Positions 25,837-35,565 are shown, counted from the first letter of the stretch. The stretch: DNA of 50,899 nucleotides from Phocaeicola sp. (GCA_020026225.1 JAHHQU010000007.1:1-50899); one strand, 5' to 3'. Numbers and translations: made by a program. The notes: generated by a model from the letters alone, not told the origin.

Positions 25837-25889
25837 AGTGCCTCATGCCTAAATATGCTATTATATTAGTATTCAACGATTTACAAATC

Positions 25890-25905
25890 TGGCATAAGAA
25901 TTGTT
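25890..25905 (+). promoter_or_regulatory. sigma-54 (-24/-12) promoter for the TolC/HlyD pair
   Basis: TGGCAT-AAGAA-TTGTT fits the -24/-12 consensus with GG and G(T) 10 bases apart; the -12 element has GT instead of GC. Transcription should start around 25914, about 20 bp before the tolC-like start codon. Confidence 0.72.
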
Positions 25906-25933
25906 TCAAATATAGCATAAAACGGAATTAGTT

Positions 25934-27322
25934 ATGAAAAGAATGTATCAAATAATAATGATAAGTGGATGGATACTAATGGGCAGCCACCTGAATTTTA
26001 TGGCTGCTCCCCCACTTACTTTAAGGCAGTGTATGGAATATGCAGTGAAAAAATCAAGTAAGATTCAAATTCAACAGACACATAATGCAGATGCACAAAT
26101 GCAGCGCCGTGAAGCGATTTTAAAAGCATTCACGCCCAGCGTTACAGCCGGGACTTCAGTCTACAGCAATTTTGGTCGTACTGTTGACCCAGAATCAAAT
26201 ACCTATATTAATATGACTTCGTTCAACAACAATTATGCCGTAAATGCGAGCTTGACATTATTCAATGGGTTTGCTGCTATTAACAACCTGAAGATTGCAA
26301 AGATGTCGATAAAAATGGGAGTCAATGAAGAAAAGAAATTGCGCGATGATATCTGTTTAGCGGTCATGGAAGCTTACTTCAATGTACTATTCCAATCACA
26401 AATGGTTTCCGTACTTGAAGCCCAAGTGAAAGCCATGGAAGAACACTTGCACTTAGCATGCCGACAATATGAACTGGGACAGAAAGGATATGCTGACAAA
26501 GTACAGATGGAAGCAGACTTAGCAGACAAGGAATTACAGTTAGTAGAAACAGAGAACAGAAAAAACGATGCGATGCTGACATTAAAGGATATGATGCTGT
26601 GGCCCATAGAAGAAGAACTTCCACTGGTGGCTCTACAAGAGGATGAAAAAGGGAAAGAGACTTTCCTTGAACTTACAGTTAGCGAAGCCTCGTTCTTGGA
26701 CTCCGAAAAAGAAGTGAGTGCACAAGCCAAGTTATACCATCCAGCGGTGCTGCTCGCACAACAAGAGAAGGAAAAGGCTCATTTGGATTTGAAGACGGCA
26801 AGAGGAAAGTTCTTTCCTACCCTTTCCTTGAGCGGAGGCTGGTCGACCAATTATTATACCTATCCAGGCAAAGCCGACTACAAAGCTCCTTCGTTCGGAA
26901 GCCAATTCAAGAACAACCGAGGTGCGTATGTGCAGCTCACACTTTCCATTCCGCTATATGACCGCCTTTCCCGTCATGCAAACCTGTCTCGAAAGAAAAA
27001 TGCATTCCGAAGAGCGAGCGTAGCATACGACCAAACCCTTCGTGTTATCGAAGCGGAAGTGATACGAGCCATTCAGGATTCCCGAGGCGCATACCGTGCC
27101 AGTCTCCATGCTCAGAAGCGATTTCAAGTACAGCAAGAAGCCTATCGGTTAGGGCAGAGAAAACTTGTTCAAGGACTGATGTCTCCTGTGGAATTCCAGA
27201 CTGTATCCAACTCGTTTTTAGAAGCAAAAGCCCAACAGCTGAACAGCAGATTCACCTCATTTCTGAAGCAATGCGTAGTGAATTACTATAAGGGAATAAG
27301 TTACATTGACCAATTAAACTAA
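25934..27322 (+). CDS. TolC-family outer-membrane efflux protein
   Basis: This 462-residue protein is the outer-membrane channel of a tripartite export system. A signal peptide (IIMISGWILMGSHLNFMAAP) precedes LTLRQCMEYAVKKSSKIQIQ, the opening helix of the OEP repeat. Two OEP halves follow, with NNNYAVNASLTLFNGFAAIN and, in the second half, GAYVQLTLSIPLYDRLSRHA, the paired outer-membrane strands of TolC proteins. It is transcribed with the HlyD-type adaptor 57 bp downstream, from the sigma-54 promoter upstream. Cargo unknown. Confidence 0.92.
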   Translation: MKRMYQIIMISGWILMGSHLNFMAAPPLTLRQCMEYAVKKSSKIQIQQTHNADAQMQRREAILKAFTPSVTAGTSVYSNFGRTVDPESNTYINMTSFNNNYAVNASLTLFNGFAAINNLKIAKMSIKMGVNEEKKLRDDICLAVMEAYFNVLFQSQMVSVLEAQVKAMEEHLHLACRQYELGQKGYADKVQMEADLADKELQLVETENRKNDAMLTLKDMMLWPIEEELPLVALQEDEKGKETFLELTVSEASFLDSEKEVSAQAKLYHPAVLLAQQEKEKAHLDLKTARGKFFPTLSLSGGWSTNYYTYPGKADYKAPSFGSQFKNNRGAYVQLTLSIPLYDRLSRHANLSRKKNAFRRASVAYDQTLRVIEAEVIRAIQDSRGAYRASLHAQKRFQVQQEAYRLGQRKLVQGLMSPVEFQTVSNSFLEAKAQQLNSRFTSFLKQCVVNYYKGISYIDQLN

Positions 27323-27379
27323 TTACGGCATGCTTTTAACGGCATCACTCCAATATCAACTCATAAAACAATCACAATC

Positions 27380-28639
27380 ATGGATAGAATCATCGAACCT
27401 AAAAAAGGGATGGCCCGAATATTCAACAAAAAATCATTGCCTTATGCACTGGCTGGCTGCTTACTCATTTTCATCGGTTATTTACTCTTACGCGAAGATG
27501 TAAGTACCCTACGCGTTCATTCAGACACACTTTCCATTCATACAGTTCAAGCGGGAGAATTCAATGATTATATTCGAGTGAGCGGACAAGCTCAACCGAT
27601 GACAACCATTCAACTCAGCCCGATGGAAACAGGCATTGTAGAAAAAATCTTTATAGAAGAAGGCACACAAGTTCAAGCAGGTGATGCAATCGTTCAGCTC
27701 AAGAATGAAAGTCTGGACATGCAGATTTTGAATGCAGAAGCCGATTTGGCAGAAAAGGAAAACTTGCTCCGAAATACAATGATCTCAATGGAACAGCAAC
27801 GACTGAACGTCAACCAAGAACTCCTTCAACTACAAGTAGAAGTGAAGCGATATTACCGTGCGTATGAATCCCAGAAATCACTGTATGAAGAAAAGCTCAT
27901 TGCAAAAGAAGATTTTCTTCGGGCAAAAGAAGATTACAAGTTGGCAGATGGAAAATTAGAATTGGTAAAGGAACGTGCTGTACAAGATAGTCTGTATCGC
28001 AGTGTACAAATCAACCAAATGCAAGAAAGCCTCAACAACATGCAGATGAATATGCAGATGATACGAAAGCGGAAAGACAACTTGATCATCACGGCTCCCA
28101 TCCACGGAGAATTAGGATTGCTCGATGTGACATTGGGGCAATCGGTTGCATCCGGCAATAAAATCGGGCAAATAAATGACCTCAGCAGCTATAAGATTGA
28201 AGCCTTGATTGATGAACATTACATCGACAGAATATCTGCAGGATTAGAGGCACAATTTGAGCGACAGGACGAAGCATATACTGTACAGATCCGGAAGATT
28301 TATCCCGAAGTCAGAGATGGAAAGTTCAAGGCAGATTTCAAGTTCAAAGGAGAGCATCCTGACAAAATCCGTACAGGACAGACATATTACCTAAACCTGC
28401 AATTAGGTCAGCCAGAAGAGGGAATTCTTATACCTCGCGGTTCTTTCTACCAAGTAACAGGTGGACAATGGATATACGTATTGAATCCAGACGGAAAGCA
28501 AGCAATGAAACGTAAAATCCGTATTGGACGCCAGAATCCTACTTATTACGAAATTCTGGAAGGATTAGAACCCGGTGAAAAAGTCATTACCTCTGGGTAT
28601 GAAAATTTCGGAGACAACGAACGGCTGATTCTGAAGTAA
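27380..28639 (+). CDS. HlyD/MacA-type periplasmic adaptor (membrane fusion protein)
   Basis: The adaptor links inner-membrane permeases to the TolC channel. The 419-residue protein has one membrane helix at about 22-41 (ALAGCLLIFIGYLLL). A lipoyl-like half motif follows (VEKIFIEEGTQVQAGDAIVQ, about 90-110), then a long coiled-coil hairpin (about 115-225). The second lipoyl half is LIITAPIHGELGLLDVTLGQ, and beta-barrel and membrane-proximal domains follow to the C-terminus (GLEPGEKVITSGYENF). No ATPase domain. Same operon as tolC; partner permeases are those at 20847, 23235 and 30127. Confidence 0.92.
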   Translation: MDRIIEPKKGMARIFNKKSLPYALAGCLLIFIGYLLLREDVSTLRVHSDTLSIHTVQAGEFNDYIRVSGQAQPMTTIQLSPMETGIVEKIFIEEGTQVQAGDAIVQLKNESLDMQILNAEADLAEKENLLRNTMISMEQQRLNVNQELLQLQVEVKRYYRAYESQKSLYEEKLIAKEDFLRAKEDYKLADGKLELVKERAVQDSLYRSVQINQMQESLNNMQMNMQMIRKRKDNLIITAPIHGELGLLDVTLGQSVASGNKIGQINDLSSYKIEALIDEHYIDRISAGLEAQFERQDEAYTVQIRKIYPEVRDGKFKADFKFKGEHPDKIRTGQTYYLNLQLGQPEEGILIPRGSFYQVTGGQWIYVLNPDGKQAMKRKIRIGRQNPTYYEILEGLEPGEKVITSGYENFGDNERLILK

Positions 28640-28641
28640 GT

Positions 28642-29006
28642 ATGATGTTGGATGGAGCCCGCTATTTTTACGACTAAGACTTCGTAAAGAAATACATCGA
28701 CAGGATGGCTATGTACAAGTTGAACAAGCTACAATTCCATTTTATCGACGATTCAGGATGGCGATTGGAAATAAAGAAATATCCATGTCTGACGGAAGTT
28801 GGTGCCTGGGCAGGAACAGACACACATCGTCTGGGAGGATATTATACCCAAGAAGACATAAAAGAAAACTTTCGGCTAATCAGACAGCGACCTATCGCTT
28901 TAAAGTAGAGGATTTTGAGGCAGGAATCCCTTTCTTCATTGAAGTTACAGCAAACGGAGAAAGTGGCAACGACCCCAACGGATTGGTATTCATTCTGAAG
29001 AAATAA
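28642..29006 (+). pseudogene. GH20 beta-N-acetylhexosaminidase relic
   Basis: The frame from 28642 reads MMLDGARYFYD, a TAA at 28675-28677, then DFVKKYIDRMAMYKLNKLQF, HFIDDSGWRLEIKKYPCLTE and GGYYTQEDIKENF. This is the recognisable start of a GH20 hexosaminidase catalytic barrel (compare VKKYID...HFTDDQGWRIEIKKYP and GGYYTQEDIKE). Near 28870-28880 it shifts frame into a C-terminal segment (ATYRFKVEDFEAGIPFFIEV ... DPNGLVFILKK) ending at 29006. More than 80% of a normal GH20 is missing, so it is a deletion relic. It starts right after the adaptor stop codon. Confidence 0.7.
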
Positions 29007-29089
29007 GATCTACAATACACAATGAAAGCCGTTTAGGAACAATCAATTCTAAATGGCTTTTTTAAAATCTCACCTTTCTCCCCGAAAGT

Positions 29090-29128
29090 TGTAAAGTGAC
29101 TTTACAGCAAGTGTAAAGAAACTTAACA
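29090..29128 (+). promoter_or_regulatory. enhancer-like array for the ABC ATPase operon
   Basis: TGTAAA-N5-TTTACA-N5-TGTAAA-N5-TTAACA with half-sites at 29090, 29101, 29112 and 29123, an 11-bp period. It ends 54 bp before the -24 element at 29183. Same composition and orientation as the arrays at 25683 (inverted) and 25798. The rest of 29007-29347 holds the two promoters listed next and otherwise AT-rich spacer. Confidence 0.75.
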
Positions 29129-29182
29129 CTTATACTACCTTTTATTTTTCTAACTAACTGGTATTCAAAGGCACGCTCGTTA

Positions 29183-29198
29183 TGGCATTACTTTTGAT
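29183..29198 (+). promoter_or_regulatory. sigma-54-type promoter of the ABC ATPase operon
   Basis: TGGCAT-TACTT-TTGAT, with correct -24/-12 spacing but GA instead of GC at -12. On its own it would be weak evidence; the array 54 bp upstream, identical in design to two others, supports it. It implies a leader of about 140 bases. Confidence 0.62.
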
Positions 29199-29291
29199 AC
29201 CTTCATATTAGGATTATCACCTTGCAGCCATTTATCAAAGAATGGATGCAAGCCATGAAGAATAAATAACAAAACAGAATATCCATACAGA

Positions 29292-29322
29292 TTGAAATGT
29301 TTAAATTTTAATAATATATTTG
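29292..29322 (+). promoter_or_regulatory. housekeeping-type promoter of the ABC ATPase operon
   Basis: TTGA (29292-29295), 19 bp, then an exact TATATTTG (29315-29322). This would give basal expression independent of the sigma-54 promoter upstream. Confidence 0.6.
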
Positions 29323-29347
29323 TTTAACCATCAAAAAAAGAAGAAGT

Positions 29348-30028
29348 ATGATTACCGTAAACAACCTCAGTAAAATATTCCGTACAGAAGAAATTGAAAC
29401 TACTGCATTGAATGAAGTGTCTTTTGAAGTAAAGAAAGGTGAATTTGTAGCAATTATGGGACCATCGGGTTGTGGCAAGTCTACTTTGCTGAACATTCTT
29501 GGACTCTTGGACAATCCGACCAGTGGAAGTTATAAATTATTGGATCAGGAAATGAGTGGTCTGAAAGAACGTGAACGCACAAAATTTCGAAAAGGAAACA
29601 TTGGTTTCGTATTCCAAAGTTTCAATCTGATAGACGAACTCAATGTGTTTGAGAACGTTGAACTTCCGCTGAAATACTTGAAGATTAGCTCTTCAGAACG
29701 GAAACAGCGCGTGACAGAATTGTTGAAGCGCATGAATATCAGTCATCGTGCACAGCACTATCCGCAGCAGTTGTCGGGTGGACAGCAGCAGCGTGTAGCC
29801 ATTGCCCGTGCTGTGGTAGCCAATCCGAGCCTGGTGCTTGCCGATGAGCCGACTGGTAACTTGGACTCCAAGAATGGTAAAGAAGTTATGGACTTGCTGA
29901 ACGAGCTGAACCAGGAAGGTACTACCATTGTTATGGTAACTCACTCTCAGAAAGATGCTTCCATGGCACAGCGTACCATCAACTTGTTTGATGGACATAT
30001 TGTAAGTGATGTGCGTAATGAGTTGTAA
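29348..30028 (+). CDS. ABC transporter ATP-binding protein (LolD/MacB-ATPase type)
   Basis: This 226-residue ATPase energises the FtsX-type permeases. Walker A is GPSGCGKST (about residue 38), the Q-loop is GFVFQSFNLIDE, the signature is LSGGQQQRVAIARA (about 140), and Walker B is LVLADEPTGNLD, followed by H-loop MVTHSQ. The MTxxNLSKxFRTEEIETTALNEVSFEV opening is typical of the LolD/MacB branch. It is the only ATPase gene in the cluster, so it probably serves several permeases. Confidence 0.94.
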   Translation: MITVNNLSKIFRTEEIETTALNEVSFEVKKGEFVAIMGPSGCGKSTLLNILGLLDNPTSGSYKLLDQEMSGLKERERTKFRKGNIGFVFQSFNLIDELNVFENVELPLKYLKISSSERKQRVTELLKRMNISHRAQHYPQQLSGGQQQRVAIARAVVANPSLVLADEPTGNLDSKNGKEVMDLLNELNQEGTTIVMVTHSQKDASMAQRTINLFDGHIVSDVRNEL

Positions 30029-30126
30029 TCTATCAGAGAAAGTACAGATTTTAAAATTTCCTGAGTCAATGCAATCCAATTGTAAGAATATTGAAGTGTG
30101 TTACTGGGTTAAAACTACTTATTCTT

Positions 30127-32517
30127 ATGAATGAATCAATGAGGAACTTCATAAAATTATTCAAAGGTTCCGGTTGGCTGAATATTTTGGGCATGACAGT
30201 TGCACTGGCAGCCATCTATATCATTATGGTGCAGGTAAACTACGACCTTGGGTATAACAAGCAGATTAAGGATGTAGACCGCATATATATAATGACTATG
30301 CCCAGCAGATATGTAGAAGGAAAATATTCAACATGGCTGAACCGTCCCCTACCACGGAAAACATTGGATCAATCATCATACGTAGACTGTTATGGTCTCA
30401 CCTTGAGTAATAGTGGCAGCAATCTCGAGGTTAAAACAAGTAAAGCCAATATCCAACGAGAATATAAATTGAAAACATTAGCAATGACTTATTCTCTATT
30501 GGATATTATGGATATCCGGCCTATCATCGGCTCCCTTGAAGGCATGTCTACAAATAAATATGTAGCAATAAGTGAGTCGGCAGCTTCGAGAATGGATGTA
30601 GGTCTGGGGGATGTGATTCAGTATACACCTGAAAATTCTCCTACTGTTTGTGCCATCTATAAAGATATTCCACTGAATAGAACAAATGGTGGCGTGGAAG
30701 CTATTACCTGTTACGATATAGAGAACGGTTTTTTTGACGATTGGAGCGAATGGAGCTTTATTCATTACATAAAGCTTCACTCCCCTAATGATAAAGAAAC
30801 TTTTGAGGCTCAAGCCTTAGAAACCGTAAAAGACTTTATGATGGCTCAGACTGCCAATGTAAAAGGGATTACACAGGAGCAAATTGATGAACGAATTAAA
30901 GCCCTAAAGGTGACTCTTGTCCCTTTGAAGGATGTCTATTTCAATCACGAGATAGATGCTCCATTAGAAGCAGGCAATAAAACGACTACCATAACGTTGT
31001 TGGTGATTTCGCTATTGATAATGATAGTTACACTCATCAATTACATCAACTTCTTCCTGTCGCAAATTCCTTCAAAACTGAAGTCGGTCAATACCCGCAA
31101 GATATTAGGCAGTTCGCGTACTTCACTGGTCTTGGGCTTTATGGCTGAATCAGGCATTCTGGTGGTACTGTCAATGATTCTGGCTTGTGCGGTAATCTTG
31201 ATTTTTAAAGGAAGTACATACGCCAATCTGGTAACAAGCAGTCTGGACTTCAGTCAGAACCTATTCGTAATAGCTCTGATTATTGTCGTAGCCTTAATAA
31301 TGACATTAGCTTCCAGTATCTGTCCTGCACTTTATATCACTTCTTTCCCTATGGCGTTGGCATTGAAAGGAACAATGGGACAAACGTTGAAAGGCCGTTC
31401 ATTCCGTTACTTGCTGGTTGGATTCCAATTTGTGGTCTCGCTCATCTTCTTGATTTGTACTTGCTGCATCAAGTATCAGTATGACTACATGATGAATTAT
31501 GATATGGGATTTGATAAAGAGAATCTGTTCAATGCTTTCATTCCTGTAAACGGCTCGAACAAAGATGCCTTCACCAATGAGTTATTGAAGCAATCTGCCA
31601 TTAAAGACATAGCATGGGCCGACGGTCCTATCGTGAATCCTTCACGTATGGGCTGGGGACGAGGATTTAAGGGTGAAAACATCAATTTCCAATGTTACCC
31701 TGTATCTTACAATTTCCTGAAATTTATGGGAATTCAAGTGGTGGGAGGTAGAGATTTTACAGCTTCTGATGAAAAGAATCCAAATGGAATATTCATCTTC
31801 AATCAAAAGGCAAAGAATGAATTCAATATGACGTTGAATGATCAATTGAAGGGACATAGAGGAATGACATCAATTGCAGGATTCTGTGAGGACTTTCAAT
31901 TCAAGCCCTTGCAGTATCAGACTTCTCCTTTTGCCTTTTATATTATGGGAACTGAGCCTTGGAGAGATCAGAATTATCTGTATATCCGCAGTAATTCCGG
32001 CATTACATTTAAAGAAATGAAAAAGGCTGTAAAGGATGTTGTAGCCCATATCATGCCGGAATACAATCAGGAAAAGGTAAGGGTGCGTTTCTTTGATGAG
32101 GAACTGGGCAGACAATATACACAGGAGAAACAGTTGATTCAGTTGGTTACGCTGTTCGCTGTCATCAGCATCGTGATTTCTCTGATGGGAATTATCGGTC
32201 TGTTGATGTTTGAGACTGCTTTCCGCAGAAAAGAAATTGGTATTCGTAGAGTTCATGGAGCGGAGATTGCTGAAATCTTATTGATGTTCAATAGAAAGTT
32301 TGTTTACATCCTGATGGTCAGCCTTGCTGTGGCTGCACCTGTCAGTTATTGTATGATGGACTATTACTACAGTAATTTTGCTTATCGTGCTCCGATGCAA
32401 GTTTGGATCTTTGTTCTTGCTTTCTTGGTAGTGCTGGTCGTTACGGTACTGGTGATTACTTTATGCACGTATAAGTCAGCCAATGAAAATCCATCCGAAA
32501 GTCTGACGAATGAATAA
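30127..32517 (+). CDS. FtsX/MacB-type ABC transporter permease (paralogue 3)
   Basis: A permease of about 796 residues, 98 bp after the ATPase. Its N-terminus (MRNFIKLFKGSGWLNILGM, then LGYNKQIKDVDRIY) and C-terminus (RRKEIGIRRVHGAEIAEILL) are close to those of paralogue 1 at 20847. Membrane segments lie near residues 15-38, 290-315, 345-365, 385-415 and 720-795, with two large periplasmic domains between. ATG 30127 is chosen; the frame extends 12 codons upstream and ATG 30139 also gives a good N-terminus. It likely forms the core transporter with the ATPase at 29348. Confidence 0.9.
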   Translation: MNESMRNFIKLFKGSGWLNILGMTVALAAIYIIMVQVNYDLGYNKQIKDVDRIYIMTMPSRYVEGKYSTWLNRPLPRKTLDQSSYVDCYGLTLSNSGSNLEVKTSKANIQREYKLKTLAMTYSLLDIMDIRPIIGSLEGMSTNKYVAISESAASRMDVGLGDVIQYTPENSPTVCAIYKDIPLNRTNGGVEAITCYDIENGFFDDWSEWSFIHYIKLHSPNDKETFEAQALETVKDFMMAQTANVKGITQEQIDERIKALKVTLVPLKDVYFNHEIDAPLEAGNKTTTITLLVISLLIMIVTLINYINFFLSQIPSKLKSVNTRKILGSSRTSLVLGFMAESGILVVLSMILACAVILIFKGSTYANLVTSSLDFSQNLFVIALIIVVALIMTLASSICPALYITSFPMALALKGTMGQTLKGRSFRYLLVGFQFVVSLIFLICTCCIKYQYDYMMNYDMGFDKENLFNAFIPVNGSNKDAFTNELLKQSAIKDIAWADGPIVNPSRMGWGRGFKGENINFQCYPVSYNFLKFMGIQVVGGRDFTASDEKNPNGIFIFNQKAKNEFNMTLNDQLKGHRGMTSIAGFCEDFQFKPLQYQTSPFAFYIMGTEPWRDQNYLYIRSNSGITFKEMKKAVKDVVAHIMPEYNQEKVRVRFFDEELGRQYTQEKQLIQLVTLFAVISIVISLMGIIGLLMFETAFRRKEIGIRRVHGAEIAEILLMFNRKFVYILMVSLAVAAPVSYCMMDYYYSNFAYRAPMQVWIFVLAFLVVLVVTVLVITLCTYKSANENPSESLTNE

Positions 32518-32568
32518 TTAGGAAGAAAAACTGCTTACTCAAACTTATCAACTTAAAAAACAAGCAAA

Positions 32569-33387
32569 ATGAAAATACTCAAAACTTTATTGTTGTCTTT
32601 TATGGTGCTGACCACTATAATTACTACTTCATGTGCAGCATCAATTAATTTAGATAATCATTCGGTGACCAAGGACTTAAGCGGCATCGCATTCCAAGAA
32701 TTGGATATCTCTTCGTTCTTTGTAGTTAGGTTCACTCAAGATAACCGATATAAGGTGAAGGTGACCGTATCAGAACGTTTTGAACCTTACTTGATTTCAA
32801 AAATCGTAAACGGGAAACTGACCATTTCTTTTGATACGCATGGAAGAGGATTCAAGCATACGGATAAAGATAAGGATAAGGATACGGCTCTGGTTGAAAT
32901 TTCGGCTCCTTCTTTCAAAAAAATGGACTTGTCTGGTGCGGTTACAATGACGTTAGCAGGTAATTGGAAACTGGATACTGCTTCGCTTGACTTAAGCGGT
33001 GCTTCCCATTTGACCGGGAAAGATTTAAAGGTAAATAAATTGATGATAGAACAGTCGGGAGCATCTCACATTGAAGCAGCTCTTTCGGTCGAGAAGTTGG
33101 TGGTCGACAATTCTGGAGCCAGTCATTTAACATTGAAAAGACTGAATCAAAAAGAGGGAAAGATTGGCTTCATTGATGTATCTGGTGCGTCAAAGGTTGA
33201 TTTATCTGAGTTTCCTTTTGAGAAGATGGTTATAGATGCTTCTGGTGCATCTCATGTAAAGGCTTTTCCTCTGAAAAAATTGGATGCTGAGGCCTCTGGC
33301 GTTGCTTCTATCCGTTATGTGGATTCTTCAAAAGGAATTTCAAAGAGATTAGAAACATCAGGCTGTGCTTCAATTTCGGAAAAGTGA
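32569..33387 (+). CDS. DUF2807 (GIN-domain) lipoprotein
   Basis: A 272-residue exported protein; the signal peptide ends TTSC (Cys22). It carries a head GIN/DUF2807 beta-helix in which the motif SGASHL/SGASHI recurs (LDLSGASHLTG, IEQSGASHIEA, VDNSGASHLTL, IDVSGASKVDL, IDASGASHVKA), one copy per helical turn. A charged HTDKDKDKD insertion lies near residue 105. Function of the family is unclear; it is commonly a periplasmic or surface protein next to FtsX-type permeases. 51 bp after the permease, probably in the same operon. Confidence 0.85.
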   Translation: MKILKTLLLSFMVLTTIITTSCAASINLDNHSVTKDLSGIAFQELDISSFFVVRFTQDNRYKVKVTVSERFEPYLISKIVNGKLTISFDTHGRGFKHTDKDKDKDTALVEISAPSFKKMDLSGAVTMTLAGNWKLDTASLDLSGASHLTGKDLKVNKLMIEQSGASHIEAALSVEKLVVDNSGASHLTLKRLNQKEGKIGFIDVSGASKVDLSEFPFEKMVIDASGASHVKAFPLKKLDAEASGVASIRYVDSSKGISKRLETSGCASISEK

Positions 33388-33474
33388 TGTTCAACGTAAA
33401 TCATTTGAGGTATATGCGAAATTGAATTCGTATTGAGAAATTAATTACATCAAAGAATTTATTCCTATCTAATT

Positions 33475-35565
33475 ATGAAATACAGAATTTTTTTTTGAAG
33501 GTTTTCTCTCTTGGAGTCGGCATTGCCATCAGTTTTGTACTGATAGCAAAGGTTTGTTTTGAATCTTCGTATGACGATTTCTATAAAGATGTAGACCGGA
33601 TTTATACCATTATAACCGACTACACCCAGCATGGTAACTCCAGTAGCAGTGCTAGGATTAGCGGTGGAGTAGCTTTGGGATTCATGCAATATGTTCCAGG
33701 AGTGGAATGTGCCACTCGTACCACTGGTTACTTTTCTACTAATAATTTTAAAAAGGACGACAAATCAATCATTACAGGAAACTTTTCATTTGCCGATACT
33801 TGTTTTTTCGATGTCTTTCATCGGCCCATACTAATAGGCAATCCTAAAAAGATACTGAATGAAAAATATCATGTGATGGTAAGCCGCAGATTTGCTGAAA
33901 AAATAGCTCCTTTGGATGAGGTTGTAGGCAAGCAGATTTCACATGAAGATCAGCCGGGTTTAGTCATGACGATTGCCGGCGTTTTTGAAGATTTTCCAGA
34001 CAATGGGAGCATGCATTATGATGTCCTGATGGCGATGAACACTTATCCCGATTGGAGTACACACAATTGGCTGGGGAATGACCGGTATAGTGATTATGTC
34101 AAATTGCAAGAAGGAACAAATCCTGCCTTGTTGAGAAGTGCCATTCGACTTATGCAGGAGAAGAACCAACCTTTGACGGAAATGGAAAAGGAAGGCCGTT
34201 CCATACGCTACTATCTGAGTCCATTTAATAAGTTCCACACTTCCGATCCTTTCGTTCGGACGCTTATCATTATACTTTCTGTCGTTTCTGTTGTTTTGCT
34301 GGGGGTATCTTTGATGAATTATGGTCTGATAGCCATATCTGAGATGGTGGAACGTTCCAAGCAAATCGGGGTACTGAAGTGTTATGGTGCGCAAAGTGCC
34401 GACCTTTACCGCATGCTGATTACGAAAACACTGGCGACTGTCGGATTGTCTCTGCTCTTGTCGGTAGTGCTCATTTGGGCCTTCCAACCTTTGATAGAAG
34501 AACTGATGGGTGTGAAGCTGCTTTCTATGCTCATTCCGGAGACCTTGATTATGCTGGCTGGCATATTGCTGCTGCTTATTGTACTCTCCGTGGTGATACC
34601 TGGTTATCTTTATTCTCGGGTTCCTGTCGGTGTCGTGTTTCGCAGATACAAGGCAAACAAGCGTACCTGGAAGTTATCTCTCTTGTTGTTCCAGTTTGTC
34701 ATCAACATCTTTCTGTTATGTTTTCTGCTGGTGGTTTCCGCCCAATACAACAAGGCGTTGAATGCTGATGTAAGTTACAGTTATGACAGGCTGTATTATA
34801 GTTATGCCCGAGGAGTCAGTACAGAAAATATCGTACGCTGCGTCGCTCTGCTGAAAAAACAACCGAAAATAGAGGCTGTGGAACGTGCCTATGGACTTCC
34901 TTTAGATGGGGCTAGCGGTAACAATATTTATTTGCCGAATGACTCCCAAGGCGAATTGTTCAATGTAGCCGACTGCTATTCTGTTACAGCTGGATTTTTG
35001 GATATGCTGCAAATACCTATTGAAGAAGGTCGTCTTTCAAAACCGGGAAATGAGGTTATGGTAAGCCGCCGTTTTGTTGAAAAGATGAAAGAATTTGCTG
35101 ATTGGAAAGATGGTGCCATCGGTAAAGAAATTCTCATTTCGGAACATTCCGACAACCATCGAGACCCCTTTGTCATAACAGGTATTTATTCGGATTATGG
35201 TAGGCGTTGCCTTCTCCATCATTATTGCCTTTATGGGATTGGTAGGATATATAGGTGAAGAATCTCTGAGACGAAGCAAAGAAATCGCCATCCGCAAGGT
35301 AAATGGTGCTACAGCACTTGAAATCATCACGTTGTTCGTAAAAGACATTGGTCGTCTATTAATCATAGCAATTCTGGTAGAAGATGCTGTAGCTTACTAT
35401 ACCTCTTCGTTGTTCTTGCAACAGTTCGCTTCCAAGATTCCTCTTTCTATAGGCTATTTCCTTGCAGCGGATGTGATTGTAGCGGGTATTATCCTGTTGG
35501 TAGTTGTCCTCTATGGTCTGAAGATTTCGTATGCTAATCCGATCGTTTCCCTAAAGAATGAATAA
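33475..35565 (+). pseudogene. FtsX-type ABC permease, frameshifted with internal deletion (paralogue 4)
   Basis: Three lesions. The ATG at 33475 (MKYRIFF) runs through a nine-T tract (33488-33496) to a TGA; one more T would join it to the long frame. That frame (open to 35258) carries VGIAISFVLIAKVCFESSYD, periplasmic parts and membrane segments. Near 35198 it loses its frame after FVITGIYSDYG. The next frame (35197-35565) resumes with VGVAFSIIIAFMGLVGYIGE and SKEIAIRKVNGATALEII. In paralogue 2 about 75-90 residues lie between these two landmarks, so a block of that size has been deleted. Probably non-functional. Sequencing error could explain the T-tract but not the deletion. Confidence 0.82.

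Noticed and set aside
25880..25885. An extra TTTACA next to the TolC sigma-54 promoter
   Set aside because: It is 49 bp from the last array half-site, out of the 11-bp phase, and directly beside the -24 element; probably chance in AT-rich DNA.
32940..33320. Repeated SGASH-coding units in the DUF2807 gene as a DNA repeat array
   Set aside because: The repetition is at protein level, one per beta-helix turn, and is usual for the family; the DNA copies have diverged.
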